From: Comamonadaceae bacterium | GTDB taxonomy: Bacteria > Pseudomonadota > Gammaproteobacteria > Burkholderiales > Burkholderiaceae_C | Assembly: GCA_009996515.1 (NCBI GenBank) | Contig: JAACZV010000002.1 | Span: 58,117-122,116 of the forward strand | Direction: 5' to 3' | DNA: 64,000 nt | Part shown: positions 16,643 through 25,971 of the stretch, one piece after another | Layout of the letters: each line of letters begins with the position of its first letter | Position numbering within the stretch: position 1 is the stretch's first letter | Notes under the pieces: generated by a model | Told to the model about the DNA's origin: nothing | Database searches by the model: none | What the model saw: the letters and a program-made list of their open reading frames with translations, nothing else | Position numbers and translations under genes: made by a program

Positions 16643-17169
16643 TTGACGGAGGGGGGCTTGGCTTGAGAGGGCTTGGACATGCTGGTCTTGGCGGCGTAGG
16701 CGTTCATCAGGCCTGCGCCTATCTGGAGCCCAGTCCCAAGCGCCGAGGGGCGTTGGATGGAAGCGAGCTGGCCCGCAGCGCGGCGGGTCCCGGCGTAGGC
16801 GTCGAAGCGGGTTTGCTCATCGGCCCTCCCCGCGTTACTCGCGATGGTCGCCAGGCGCTCCCCGGACTGGACGCCGAGGACAGCCAGGCCGCGGTCGGCG
16901 GTCGCCCCGCCCCCGTACTCCCCGGCGATGACGGATGCGCGGGCCATCTCGCCGGCCGCCTCGCGGGCGTGCTGGTTCATCTGGTCGGCCGCCGCGGAGG
17001 CTTCCTGGGACTGCTGCCGCTGGAGGTCGTTGCCCTGCAAGTAGGCGGCCTCCTTGAGCGCGTCGGTTTGCATGTTGGCGGTCCTGCGCCCGTCGTCATG
17101 CGCCTTGGCCGCGGTGGCCGTGCTGACGATTGCCATGGCCGCCATCATGATGGTCGTGGGTTCACACAT
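16639..17169 (-). CDS. internal virion protein B (T7 gp14-like)
   Basis: 176 residues; begins MCEPTTIMMAAMAIVSTATA, hydrophobic near the N-terminus, then helical with Gln/Ala-rich heptads, as expected of gp14-type ejection proteins (T7 gp14 is 196 aa). In T7, gp14 inserts into the outer membrane at ejection. The start overlaps the upstream stop by eight bases. Assigned by order and character. Confidence 0.8.
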   Translation of the reverse strand: MCEPTTIMMAAMAIVSTATAAKAHDDGRRTANMQTDALKEAAYLQGNDLQRQQSQEASAAADQMNQHAREAAGEMARASVIAGEYGGGATADRGLAVLGVQSGERLATIASNAGRADEQTRFDAYAGTRRAAGQLASIQRPSALGTGLQIGAGLMNAYAAKTSMSKPSQAKPPSVK

Positions 17170-17605
17170 GGGGGAGGTAGAAGAAGTCGAAGTCGCCCGA
17201 AGGGGCGGGGACGATGCGGAAGCCGAGGCGCTGGATGAACGCCCGGTTCCTCAGCGAGGTCTTGCCGATGTAGTTGCACAGCAGCTTGTCGGGGTACCCC
17301 AGGCGCCAGGCAGCCACCAGGGACAACCCCGCCCGCACGGCATCCTTGGCGTGCTTCTCGATGAGGGCCGAGGACAGCATCCACGGGTAGGCCCGCTCGC
17401 CGCTGGGGTCCTCGGCGATGCCGACGACAGTGATGACGTTGCCGTCCTTGTCGAGTACCGTGGTGGCTTCGGCGGAAAGCTCGATGGACTGGAGGAGCTG
17501 TCGCTCGGGGTCCGAGTTCGGGTAGAGCCTCAGCTCCTCCAGGTCCTCCTGGCGAAGCTCCATGGCGAGGGCGTCGGAGAGGACGGCCGGGCGGGACTGG
17601 ATCAT
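17162..17605 (-). CDS. internal-virion-A-position protein with GNAT-like features (T7 gp13 position)
   Basis: 147 residues from ATG 17605, which overlaps the stop of tail tube B (ATGA). Features such as VLDKDGNVITVVGIAED, PWMLSSALIEKHAK and LRNRAFIQRLGFRIVP fit the acetyltransferase-fold proteins commonly found at this locus in T7-like phages. T7 gp13 is needed for virion morphogenesis. Whether the fold is catalytically active here is unknown. Confidence 0.75.
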   Translation of the reverse strand: MIQSRPAVLSDALAMELRQEDLEELRLYPNSDPERQLLQSIELSAEATTVLDKDGNVITVVGIAEDPSGERAYPWMLSSALIEKHAKDAVRAGLSLVAAWRLGYPDKLLCNYIGKTSLRNRAFIQRLGFRIVPAPSGDFDFFYLPHV

Positions 17606-19980
17606 CGTTGTGCTTTCATGTTGACGCTCCCGACCCACTCCGCGTATGGGAGGTTGACCGGAAGGTGGGAGGCGGACTCGATGGCGACCTCCGTGGTCGA
17701 GGCCTGCATACCCACCGGGATGGAGAAGTCGCCAGTGCTCAGGGCGAGCTGGCTAGGTCCTTGACCCGGCTGCCCGACGTTGCGCCCGACGAAGGGGTAC
17801 ACGTAGGCCTCACGGAGCATCGGGGTCACCTTGGCCTGGAACCAGCCGGTCTTCACGTACCGGACAAGGAGGTTCTTCAGCTTGATAGCCACCGACTGGA
17901 TGGGGGCCCCCTGGGCGTCCTGGATGGTCGCCTCGCTGAACACGTAGCGCATCAGGTAGGGCCAGCCTGCCCACACGGTCGCCCCTGCGTGGTCCCCCCG
18001 CACCGTGAACCTTGTCGTCAGCGAGACGGGGTTGACTGCGCGGGAAAGGACCTCCAGCTCAACGGGCTCTTCTCCGGGGATGCAGCGGTACAGCTTCATC
18101 CCCGCATCGGCCAGTCGGGGGACCTCGAGGACCGAGGAGGACGCCGTGGAGGAGACGGTAGAGGCCGGGCAGCGGCCATCAAGGCGCAGGGCTATAGGGG
18201 CCCCCTCGTCCACGGCGTACTGGTCCATGTCCAGAGCCTCGATGACGAAACGCCCGCCGGCCGCGGAGTCGTTGGGGTCCTTGACGTGAACCAGCAGGTA
18301 CAGCGTCCGGCTGTCCCAATGTGCGCTCACGATGCGTACCTCTCCGGGGATGCCGAGGGTGAAGGTCCCCCACGCCTTCTGCGTGTAGGTGTCCTGGTCG
18401 CTCACCTCGTACTTGAAGAACTGAAGCGTCCGGCCAGGCCCAGAGGGGACCACGACCGCGGCCTTCACGACTGGAGAGACGGCGAGCTGCCGCGGCCTGG
18501 CCGGCACGTAGTTGGGGCAGTGCTCGGTCACGTCGTCGGCGGTGTTGCTGCGCGTGTCGTCCGCCACCCTGTAGAGGCTGATCTGGCTGTAAGCGCCGAG
18601 AGTGCTGGCGAAGAGGACCCGGTTTCCTAGGGCCTGGGGCTGGGCCCCGGAGTAGGCCTCGAAGGTCGTCGTGGGCTTGAGCTGGGCAGTCTCGGGGGTG
18701 AGGAGGTCCCCACCGGTCAGGATGAACTGTTGGCGCGTGGAGGACCACACCAGGACATCGTTGTTGAACGGCACGGCCCACTCCAGGGAGTCCACCCGCT
18801 CGCTCGTGGCATCGAGGTCGATGGGGTCGGTGTCCAGGACCTGCGTGGACGTGGTGGAGAAGAAGTTGAAGTAGGCACCGGCCTGGCTGAGGACCACCGA
18901 GTCTCCGGCCAGGAACCCCATGCGGTTGCGGTGGAAGAACACCCCACGGATGCGGCGGCCAACGAATGAGGGGAGTGGGTTGGTCTTGTTGTCCCCCACC
19001 TTCCTGGGGTCCCAGGTCGCCTGCTCGAAGACCCAGCCGCCCGCCCCATCGGGACGCAGTTGGTGCGGCATGGTCCCGGGGTGAAGGCGGGTGACCTCCC
19101 CGGGGTTGAGGCACTCCACCCACCGCTTGCCAATGAACTGGACGTAGTAGGGGTCAGCAGACGAATCAGCCGTCCCCTTGATCTTCAGCACATGGTCCGC
19201 CTCGAAGAACGGCGGAAGGTCGGCGTACCTGTCCACGCCGTCCTGGATGGCCTGGAAGGTCGTGGTCCCCCAGCCATCCGCCGTGACCCCTACCTCAATC
19301 GGCAGGCCGTCCTTCATCACGACCTTCACGATGCTGGTGTTGGCAATGATGGTGACGAAAGCCGTATCGCCGAGGGCCCGCGTGATGGCCTGGAACAGCC
19401 CACCCACGATGGTCGCAACGGTCGGGGTGTCGCCGGACGGGTAGGAGCAGGCAGTCCCGCCGATGATGGCCGTGTAGGTGATCTTCGGGACCGCGGAGCG
19501 GACCATGAAGTAGGCCGTGTTCTTGGGCTGTGGCTCGTCGCTTGCCGGCAGCGTGGAGACGACCTTGGCCGTGTTGACGATGAAGGTGTAGTCGGCGACC
19601 GTGACGCACCGGATGTCCGTCGCCGGATTGATGCCGGAGAGGTAGCCGAATCCGGTGGGTGCGGCTACCTCCTGCGGAGCCCCGGTCTTCATGTCGTACA
19701 GCATCAGGTTGCCGTTGACCAGGACAAGCTGGTAGAGCCCGGCGGGCCCCTTGTCGATGACGTGGCCGTGGGCCTCACCGTAGCTCCCGGCCACAGACAG
19801 GAACCCGCGGGCGAGCGGGAGGGACGCCTGGAGCTTCGTGCCGGGGCGCTTGTAGAGGCCGTCCACGACAGTCGCCACGGCATTGAGCTGCTCGGTGCAT
19901 TGCGTGGGGTGCCGCATCGCAGCGGGCTTCTGGCTCACCCCGCCGAACAGGCCGGGGTAGGGGCGGGAGACAAGGCTCAT
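17602..19980 (-). CDS. tail tubular protein B / nozzle (T7 gp12-like)
   Basis: 792 residues, matching T7 gp12 (794). The N-terminus MSLVSRPYPGLFGGVSQKPA and QCTEQLNAVATVVDGLYKRP carry the conserved pattern of this family. It forms the six-fold nozzle that carries the fibres and closes the DNA channel. Directly follows tail tube A with a three-base gap, as in T7. Confidence 0.92.
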   Translation of the reverse strand: MSLVSRPYPGLFGGVSQKPAAMRHPTQCTEQLNAVATVVDGLYKRPGTKLQASLPLARGFLSVAGSYGEAHGHVIDKGPAGLYQLVLVNGNLMLYDMKTGAPQEVAAPTGFGYLSGINPATDIRCVTVADYTFIVNTAKVVSTLPASDEPQPKNTAYFMVRSAVPKITYTAIIGGTACSYPSGDTPTVATIVGGLFQAITRALGDTAFVTIIANTSIVKVVMKDGLPIEVGVTADGWGTTTFQAIQDGVDRYADLPPFFEADHVLKIKGTADSSADPYYVQFIGKRWVECLNPGEVTRLHPGTMPHQLRPDGAGGWVFEQATWDPRKVGDNKTNPLPSFVGRRIRGVFFHRNRMGFLAGDSVVLSQAGAYFNFFSTTSTQVLDTDPIDLDATSERVDSLEWAVPFNNDVLVWSSTRQQFILTGGDLLTPETAQLKPTTTFEAYSGAQPQALGNRVLFASTLGAYSQISLYRVADDTRSNTADDVTEHCPNYVPARPRQLAVSPVVKAAVVVPSGPGRTLQFFKYEVSDQDTYTQKAWGTFTLGIPGEVRIVSAHWDSRTLYLLVHVKDPNDSAAGGRFVIEALDMDQYAVDEGAPIALRLDGRCPASTVSSTASSSVLEVPRLADAGMKLYRCIPGEEPVELEVLSRAVNPVSLTTRFTVRGDHAGATVWAGWPYLMRYVFSEATIQDAQGAPIQSVAIKLKNLLVRYVKTGWFQAKVTPMLREAYVYPFVGRNVGQPGQGPSQLALSTGDFSIPVGMQASTTEVAIESASHLPVNLPYAEWVGSVNMKAQR

Positions 19981-19983
19981 GGG

Positions 19984-20574
19984 TCAGTAGAGGTCGCGGT
20001 CGAAGAGGACCGAGCCCACGCTCCACGAGTCGCGGAGCATGTTGTGGTGGCTGGTCTCAGCTTCTTCGGTGGAGAGGGCCAGGCCTGCCGCCTGCTCGTC
20101 CGCCTCGGTGTACCGATAGGTCGAGTCACTGACCGGGGAGCGGCCCTGGAGGGTCCTCGCCGCCCGGATGGTGATGTAGTGGCGTGCAGCCTGGGGGAGA
20201 CTGTCCCAGTCCAGCAGGGAAATCAGGGTGCCCTTTACGGCATCGCTGAAGACGGTGGAGTGGGTCTTGCGGTTGTAGAGGGTCAGGCCCCGGGCCACCG
20301 CATCAAGGCCCTGGCCGGGGTCCACACGGAACCGCAGCGTGAACGCGGGCAGGGTGACCTTGCCGTCAACGTCCGGGGAGATGAGGAAGCCCTCCTCGGT
20401 GTTGAAGGACCACCCCATGGACTGCACGGCCAGGCTGGCTTCGCTGAGGGTGTCCTTCGCCTTCTGGAGCGGGTACAGCCCGGTGAGCGCCAGGGACGAG
20501 ACAGGGGCCTCGTCAACGGACGCCAGCAGGATGTTGATGGCCTCCAGCTCGGATGTCAGGGTCTTAGCTGTCAT
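19984..20574 (-). CDS. tail tubular protein A / adaptor (T7 gp11-like)
   Basis: 196 residues exactly as T7 gp11. The pattern LEAINILLASVDEAPVSSL, then a RAARTLQGR stretch and a C-terminal SVGSVLFDRDLY fits the family. It forms the dodecameric ring between portal and nozzle. Its ATG overlaps the stop of the 74-residue gene upstream. Confidence 0.92.
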   Translation of the reverse strand: MTAKTLTSELEAINILLASVDEAPVSSLALTGLYPLQKAKDTLSEASLAVQSMGWSFNTEEGFLISPDVDGKVTLPAFTLRFRVDPGQGLDAVARGLTLYNRKTHSTVFSDAVKGTLISLLDWDSLPQAARHYITIRAARTLQGRSPVSDSTYRYTEADEQAAGLALSTEEAETSHHNMLRDSWSVGSVLFDRDLY

Positions 20575-20795
20575 CGCGGTGCGGGGGCCAGCACGGCCTC
20601 CAGCTCCTCAGAGCTGAGTTCCGCCTCTGCCTCTTTCAGCATCTTGTCGGGGCCGAAGCGGGTCACCAGGAACCCGCCGAGGCGCTTCTTCTTGATCCGC
20701 AGCCAGTCGCCCGAAGGGGCCTGGTGCTCTACCCACTGGAGGACCCCCTCGATGCAGGTGTCCTGCCAGGCGAGCGCGGAGAGGGCTTTGCTCAT
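20571..20795 (-). CDS. hypothetical protein, 74 aa, between deacetylase-like gene and tail tube A
   Basis: Begins MSKALSALAWQDTCIEGVLQ; a small basic middle (RIKKKRLGGFLVTRF) precedes an acidic helical tail (KEAEAELSSEELEAVL). Coupled by ATGA to both neighbours. No family recognised. Confidence 0.65.
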   Translation of the reverse strand: MSKALSALAWQDTCIEGVLQWVEHQAPSGDWLRIKKKRLGGFLVTRFGPDKMLKEAEAELSSEELEAVLAPAPR

Positions 20796-22360
20796 CGACC
20801 GACCCCGTAGTAGAAGCCGGTCATGCCGTCCCGGACCCGGATCAGCCCGGCGTCCTCTTTCATCTTGATGTAGGCCATGAATTTCTCGAATGCGCTCTTG
20901 GTGATGAGCAGGTTGTCGCCGGTGAGGTCGTTGCCGAGCCCGGAGTCGCCCAGCGTCGTGATGCCATGCCAGAAGGGGAATGCGGTGTCCCCGTAGTCGA
21001 TGAGCGTGTCCACGAAGCGTTGGAGCTTGGTGAACGTCTGCCAGCCCGCGACGCTGCCTGCTGCGGTGCCCGTGGTGCTGGAGATGCCCCCTGCGGTGGC
21101 GCTGCCGAAGTCGATGGCCCCGATGTGGTGTGGGTTGTCTAGGCCCCACGGGGTCACGCTGACGTTCCACTTTCGGGCATGGCGCTGGGCCTTGAACCCC
21201 CTGTTCTTGATGACAGCCTCCGCCAGCCGGGAGCTGCTGCTTTGCGGGCTGGCGTAGAACTCGGCCCCCCGGAGCAGCCCGGCATTCGCGTACTGGGCCT
21301 GCACGGCGGTGACCTCGTAGTCCACTGCACCCGCGGAGGCCAGCGCCCCGACCGGGATGTGGTTCGTGGAGTGGTTCACGCAGTCCCAGCCGTGCTGCCT
21401 GTAGAGGGCCATCGCGTTGACGGGGAGGGCGCTCCAGTCGGAGACCGTGTAGCTGCCGCTCGTCCAGATACGACCGGGGATGGCGAAGTAGCCCTTCCAG
21501 CCGTACTGGGTGAATGACGGGAGGCCGTGCTGGAGGAGGTCTGAGCCCGCGGCGTCGCACCCCAGGACCAACTGGGCGATGCTGTCGAAGCCCGTCCAGA
21601 TAGAGTCGAAGGTCAGGGTGGCGCCCGCCATGTTGGAGACGTTGATCCGCAGCTCGGTCAGCGGGGCGTCCACAATGTTCGCGTCCACGCCCGTGCCGTA
21701 GCACGCCGCCACGACCCCGAAGGGGTGGTACTCCGTCGTGGGGGCCCCCGACCTGTAGGCCGCGGTGTCTCGTTGCACGAACTTGAGGAAGTTCCACCCC
21801 TCCCGTAGCTGGTTGCTGTTGAACCCGACGACAAGGCCGTTGCTGTAGAAGCGGCTCGCGTTGGTCGTCAGCTCGACTTCCATGACGCCTGCTAGGCTCC
21901 CGCCCACCTGATAGCCAGGCTGCGAGGCGATGTGGACCCACAACCCGAACTTACCGGCCAGCGCCTTGGTCAGCAGGTTGGTGGCCGGCGAGGAGAGGGT
22001 GAGGCGGTTGATGGCGTTGTCTGCACCGCCGATGGTGAGCTGTACCATCTCGGGCTGGCCCGTCCGGCTGCGGACGCCTACGACGTTCCCCGCCGAGTCG
22101 AAGCCGCTGTAGCCCTGAGTGAGCGTTCCGGCCCCGGGCCCCAGGGTCCACTGCCCGGACGCGAAGTTAGCGACGAGGCGCCCAGCAGACCGGACAGCAC
22201 GGGTGATGCCTGCCGGCTGGTCGCCGAAGAGCGCCTGGCTGGGGTTGTACGCCTCCGTGGAGACGCCCGTGGGAGGGGACGGGTCCGGCAGCCGGTCGGC
22301 GGGGGCGTAGGGGCGGGCCTCGATGGGGAGCCCTGCCACCGGAGCGTTGATGGTTGCCAT
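20792..22360 (-). CDS. polysaccharide-deacetylase-like protein in the virion module
   Basis: 522 residues from ATG 22360. The N-terminal half (to about 245) looks like a beta-sandwich carbohydrate-binding or capsid-attached region. The C-terminal half resembles NodB-type deacetylases: VLGCDAAGSD (D269), QYGWKGYFAIPG, a HGWDCVNHSTNH segment with the H-S-T-x-H metal motif (H330, H334). The usual Asp-Asp pair of motif 1 appears as Asp-Ala, so activity is uncertain. It sits between the capsid terminator and tail tube A, where T7 has nothing. It may be a structural depolymerase or decoration enzyme. A GTG/ATG further upstream (22414) would cross the terminator and is unlikely. Confidence 0.75.
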   Translation of the reverse strand: MATINAPVAGLPIEARPYAPADRLPDPSPPTGVSTEAYNPSQALFGDQPAGITRAVRSAGRLVANFASGQWTLGPGAGTLTQGYSGFDSAGNVVGVRSRTGQPEMVQLTIGGADNAINRLTLSSPATNLLTKALAGKFGLWVHIASQPGYQVGGSLAGVMEVELTTNASRFYSNGLVVGFNSNQLREGWNFLKFVQRDTAAYRSGAPTTEYHPFGVVAACYGTGVDANIVDAPLTELRINVSNMAGATLTFDSIWTGFDSIAQLVLGCDAAGSDLLQHGLPSFTQYGWKGYFAIPGRIWTSGSYTVSDWSALPVNAMALYRQHGWDCVNHSTNHIPVGALASAGAVDYEVTAVQAQYANAGLLRGAEFYASPQSSSSRLAEAVIKNRGFKAQRHARKWNVSVTPWGLDNPHHIGAIDFGSATAGGISSTTGTAAGSVAGWQTFTKLQRFVDTLIDYGDTAFPFWHGITTLGDSGLGNDLTGDNLLITKSAFEKFMAYIKMKEDAGLIRVRDGMTGFYYGVGR

Positions 22361-22375
22361 TGGTGTGATGACTCC

Positions 22376-22412
22376 AAAAAAAGGCCCCCTTGCTGGGTTA
22401 CCAGAAGGGGGC
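22376..22412 (-). terminator. intrinsic terminator after the capsid gene (position of T7 T-phi)
   Basis: On the minus strand GCCCCCTT pairs with AAGGGGGC around an inner CTGG/CCAG stem, followed by seven Ts. It is the only strong intrinsic terminator in the phage late region, and T7 places its major late terminator at the same point, after gene 10. Confidence 0.9.
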
Positions 22413-22452
22413 ATGTTGGGGAGGGCCGGCCCGCAAGGAGCCAGCTAGGGGA

Positions 22453-23394
22453 TCAGGCCGTGGTCTTCAGCTCGACAGCGCACTCGGGGCGCAGGATGCC
22501 GTGGCCCATCAGGTACTTGGCGACGATCAACGTGCCCTGACGGCGCATGTCGTACTGCATCTCGGATTGCAGGTCCATCAGCTTGCAGGTGCCCACGGCG
22601 TCCGGAGTCATGATGAGCGCGGCGGTCTTCGAGAAGTCGCCCTGGTAGGCGGCCGGGCCGGTGTTGACGGCCGTGACCGGCAGGTTGTTGGTCTTGACCA
22701 GCGAAATGTCGGCGACCTTCAGGACCTCGGCGCGGGCCTGGTTGCCGTTGCCCTCGGCGTAGTCCTTGTTCACGAGGTCCTTCAGTTGGGCCAGCAGGTA
22801 ATACTGGGCCGGGCGGATGAAGGAGTAGCGGGCCGAGCTCTGCGGCACGTCCTTCTCGTCCATCGCCTGGGCAGCCGCGAAGTGGCCGGCCACGAGGTCC
22901 GTGGCGCTCGTGCGGTACAGCGTGGTGGCCGAGGTCAGCGAGGTGCCACCGAAGGCGCCCGAGACGGTGGCCGAGGCGCGGGCCGCCAGCAGGCCGGTCT
23001 GGAGGATGTTCTTGTCCCAGTTCGTCGCCAGGGCGATGCCGGCCTCGCGGCTGTAGATCGAGCGGTAGTCGAAGTGGTTCTTCGCCTCGTCGATGTTCGG
23101 GATGAAGATGCTGGACAGCAGGAGGTCGTCGATGGAGATGACGCGCTCGTTCACGTTGGACGACTGGCCGACGATTTCCGTACCGGGCGTGTGGTAGCCG
23201 GCGGTCACCTTCCACGTCGCGGGGAAGCTGGCCGACTTGCCGTGGGCGATGGTGCGGACGAAGTGCTTGTCGCGGGTGACCGTGGCGGTCTCGAAGGCCG
23301 TCAGGATTTCACCCGAGAAAATCTTCAGGAACAGGGCGTCGGTTGCGCCAGCGCCGTTGACTTGGCCGATGTTCAGGGTAGTTGCGTTTGCCAT
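22453..23394 (-). CDS. major capsid protein (T7 gp10-like)
   Basis: 313 residues from ATG 23394 (MANATTLNIGQVNGAGATDA); a GTG at 23421 would add nine residues. T7 gp10-type features include ALFLKIFSGEILTAFE, RTIAHGKSASFPATW and DDLLLSSIFIPNIDEAK. Forms the HK97-fold icosahedral shell around the scaffold. A terminator follows at once, limiting read-through so that capsid mRNA dominates. No sign of a T7 10A/10B frameshift extension. Confidence 0.93.
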   Translation of the reverse strand: MANATTLNIGQVNGAGATDALFLKIFSGEILTAFETATVTRDKHFVRTIAHGKSASFPATWKVTAGYHTPGTEIVGQSSNVNERVISIDDLLLSSIFIPNIDEAKNHFDYRSIYSREAGIALATNWDKNILQTGLLAARASATVSGAFGGTSLTSATTLYRTSATDLVAGHFAAAQAMDEKDVPQSSARYSFIRPAQYYLLAQLKDLVNKDYAEGNGNQARAEVLKVADISLVKTNNLPVTAVNTGPAAYQGDFSKTAALIMTPDAVGTCKLMDLQSEMQYDMRRQGTLIVAKYLMGHGILRPECAVELKTTA

Positions 23395-23577
23395 GTGAGG
23401 CTGTCTTTCGATTGATGACACGCCCGCTCAGAAGCCGCGCTAGAACGCACGGGTGGCGGGGGGTCGATTGGGGAACGGGGAAGTCCCAGGCTGAGGCGCT
23501 GGGGGACCATGGAGCAAGCTGGAGAGTGGGGCCCGTCTTTCGAGAGGCGTTCCAGTCTTGAGCCCAGCCTGCGGGCC

Positions 23578-24279
23578 TTAGAAGTTGTCCATCAGGCCAA
23601 TGCGCCGCTCAACCTGCGCCCTGTAGGCCGGGTCGTTGCTGTAGCGGGAATCGCGCATCGCTGCGGTGACCTCGGAACGGGAAGCGAACGGGGTGTCCTC
23701 CTGGGAGGCTCCTCGTTGGCCGGCGACCAGCTTGGGCTCGGCGCCGAGGACGGCTTCGTAGCTGGCCTTGAGGCCCAGGATGGCCTGCTTCATCTCGGCA
23801 GGGGTGCCGGTGACGGATTTGTTGAACGTCTCGATTTCAGCGGGGCTCATGTTGGCGGACGCCCACTGGACCATGGTGCTGTATTGGTCCTTGCCGCCCA
23901 CCAGGGAGTGGCCCTCGGTCTCGCGCTGGGAGACCAGGGCTTGCTGGCCTGCGATGTAGCCGTCCACCACATCCTTGCCGATGCCGGCCTTTTCGAGCGC
24001 GGCGTAGCTGGCCTCCGAGAGCTGCCCCTTGTCGGCGAACTCAGCGGACAGGGCGTTCATGTCCAGGCCGGCGGCCTGCACTACTTGCTCTGCTTCACCC
24101 TTGGGCGGCTGCTCGCCGGAAGCGGGGGTGGCGGCGGGCGCCTGCTCCGGGACCTGCGGAGTCGCCGGGGGCTGGGCTTGAGGGCCTGGGGCCCCCAGCG
24201 ACTTGGACACTTCATCGACCTTGGCGATGGCCGCCTGGTCCTGCGGGGTCGTGCCCAGCTCGGTCTCAGTGGTCAACAC
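23578..24279 (-). CDS. capsid scaffolding protein (T7 gp9-like)
   Basis: About 233 residues from a GTG at 24279 (CGGAG six bases upstream), overlapping the preceding small gene by 14 bases. Acidic, Gln/Ala-rich N-terminal half and a basic C-terminal end (RAQVERRIGLMDNF), typical of scaffolds that bind the inner capsid surface. Shorter than T7 gp9 (307). A 183-bp non-coding gap follows before the capsid gene; I see no clear promoter there. Confidence 0.85.
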   Translation of the reverse strand: MLTTETELGTTPQDQAAIAKVDEVSKSLGAPGPQAQPPATPQVPEQAPAATPASGEQPPKGEAEQVVQAAGLDMNALSAEFADKGQLSEASYAALEKAGIGKDVVDGYIAGQQALVSQRETEGHSLVGGKDQYSTMVQWASANMSPAEIETFNKSVTGTPAEMKQAILGLKASYEAVLGAEPKLVAGQRGASQEDTPFASRSEVTAAMRDSRYSNDPAYRAQVERRIGLMDNF

Positions 24280-24415
24280 GCAACGCTCCGTCCGGGGTGT
24301 AGCTGGTGGAGGCGCCACCCTTCTCGGCCGCCTCCTTCAGGGATTCCAGGCTTTCCGCCGGGGGTTCCTTGATGGTTGCTTCGGGTGCGGGTTCCTTCTG
24401 ATTCTTGGATGCCAT
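24266..24415 (-). CDS. small pre-scaffold protein, 49 aa
   Basis: Begins MASKNQKEPAPEATIKEPPA and ends YTPDGALRVDH. It lies between portal and scaffold. It could be a separate virion-assembly peptide or, less likely, the N-terminus of the scaffold joined by frameshifting. A separate ribosome site before the scaffold GTG favours two genes. Confidence 0.6.
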   Translation of the reverse strand: MASKNQKEPAPEATIKEPPAESLESLKEAAEKGGASTSYTPDGALRVDH

Positions 24416-24423
24416 GGTGTTGT

Positions 24424-25971
24424 TCAGGGGGTTGATGGGGAGGGCATGCCCGCCTTCGCGAGCTGCCCGACTTGGTTGATGGCGTTCGGGCCGAGGTGCT
24501 GGACCATGGCTTGCATCTGCGCCTGCTGCTGTTCCTGCGCCACCTGATCCTTGTCCTTGACCAGGCCGTCCACCTTGATGCCGCGGGCTGTTGCCAGCCT
24601 GGTCAGGAGGTCGTCGAAGTTCAGGAAGGTCTTCAGGGCGTCGGGACCGCCCAGGTCCACCACGTCCTTGACGTAGGCACGGAGGTTGTCCAGCTCTGCG
24701 CCGCGGCCCAGGGCGTCCAGGCCGGTGACGATGATGGGCCGGAGGGCCTTCTTCGGAAGCGGGGGGAGCCTGCCGGTGCGCTCAAGCTGCACCAGGATGC
24801 GGCGCAGGAAGGGGAGTTGGAACTCCAGCGACAGGGTGGAGTAGATACCGCCCAGCAGGGAGTCGAGCTCCTGAGCCATGTAGCGGATTTCCTCAGCCGT
24901 CACTCGCTCGGCGTTACGCTGAATCGCCTGGTTGAGGGCGAAGGCGTAGGACAGCTCCTCCTTGAGGTCGGCAATCATCTCGCGGGCCGTGCGGAAGTCC
25001 TGCGCCTTCTCCGACTGGAGGGCATGCACGTCTTCCACCTTGCCGTTGATGACATCGCCGGTCTCGCTGCGGGTCAGGTCTTGAGCCTTGGTGACCCCGT
25101 TGGGATTCCGCAGGTAGACGACCTTGGCGGCCACAGCCGTGCCCTTCACCAGGGCGGCGGTCAGCGCCTCCAGGCTCGTGAAGTAGCCCAGGTAGTCTTC
25201 GACCATGCCGCGCCCGTAGCTCTCACCATCCACCGGGGTCCACCGCAGGGGCAGCCAGGGGCAGGCGTCGAGGGGGTACGTGCCGCGGGACTCGGGGACC
25301 TTGAAGCCTTCGACCTCCTGCCACACAACCCAGTTTGTCGGGGTGCGGAAGATGCCGGTGAACAGTGTCACGGTCTTGTCAGGGCTGTTCCGCTCTGCGA
25401 GCCGGGCCATGACCTTGCCACGCACGGAGTCGGGCAGCATCAGCGGGGAGAGGGTGTCCTCCGCGATGATGCGGATGGGCGTGCCCTCGCCGTCCCGGTG
25501 GACCACGAAGGAGTGCAGCGGGTAGAGCTTGAGGCCGCCGGCCGGCAGCATGTTCAGGAGGACGTTGCCGCCGACCAGGAGATGCTTCACGGCCTCGCCT
25601 ACTGGGGTGCGGCAGGCGTTGGCCTCAATCTCGGACTGGACAACATCCTCCATGCCTGCCAGCGCCTTCTCGACGGCGGCTAGTTGCTTGGGCCCTCCCA
25701 GCTCGGCCAGCAGCCGCTCCTCCACCTGAAAGCGGAAGAACGCCTGGCGAGCCGGCATCAGGGACAGCAGCAGCTTCGAGGACAGGGAGTTGACGCAGCG
25801 GGCGCCGAAGTTGGAGTACCCACGGCGCAGCTTGGTGGCGCCCTGCTTTCCGCTAGGCGGTATCAGGGTGGGCAGGGTGAGCTTGGCGCTGTCGCGGGCC
25901 CTCGTGAGGTAGGGGCCGCGGTCGCTAGACAGGCGCTCGTACTCCCCCCGAAGGCTCGAAGGGAGCTGCAT
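24424..25971 (-). CDS. portal / head-tail connector (T7 gp8-like)
   Basis: 515 residues, near T7 gp8 (536). Opening MQLPSSLRGEYERLSSDRGP, then LTLPTLIPPSG and RGYSNFGARCVNSLSSKLL are the conserved T7 portal pattern. It forms the dodecameric packaging and ejection vertex. Start overlaps the stop of the small upstream gene (TGATG). Confidence 0.94.
   Translation of the reverse strand: MQLPSSLRGEYERLSSDRGPYLTRARDSAKLTLPTLIPPSGKQGATKLRRGYSNFGARCVNSLSSKLLLSLMPARQAFFRFQVEERLLAELGGPKQLAAVEKALAGMEDVVQSEIEANACRTPVGEAVKHLLVGGNVLLNMLPAGGLKLYPLHSFVVHRDGEGTPIRIIAEDTLSPLMLPDSVRGKVMARLAERNSPDKTVTLFTGIFRTPTNWVVWQEVEGFKVPESRGTYPLDACPWLPLRWTPVDGESYGRGMVEDYLGYFTSLEALTAALVKGTAVAAKVVYLRNPNGVTKAQDLTRSETGDVINGKVEDVHALQSEKAQDFRTAREMIADLKEELSYAFALNQAIQRNAERVTAEEIRYMAQELDSLLGGIYSTLSLEFQLPFLRRILVQLERTGRLPPLPKKALRPIIVTGLDALGRGAELDNLRAYVKDVVDLGGPDALKTFLNFDDLLTRLATARGIKVDGLVKDKDQVAQEQQQAQMQAMVQHLGPNAINQVGQLAKAGMPSPSTP

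Noticed and set aside
13592..16666. Very long plus-strand open frame opposite the gp15-like gene
   Set aside because: It mirrors the codon structure of the minus-strand virion gene, has low-complexity Gly/Val/Leu composition and no motif; it is a GC-rich shadow.
23578..24415. Scaffold and preceding 49-residue frame as one frameshifted gene
   Set aside because: The scaffold has its own GTG with an upstream CGGAG, so two genes are simpler; not excluded.
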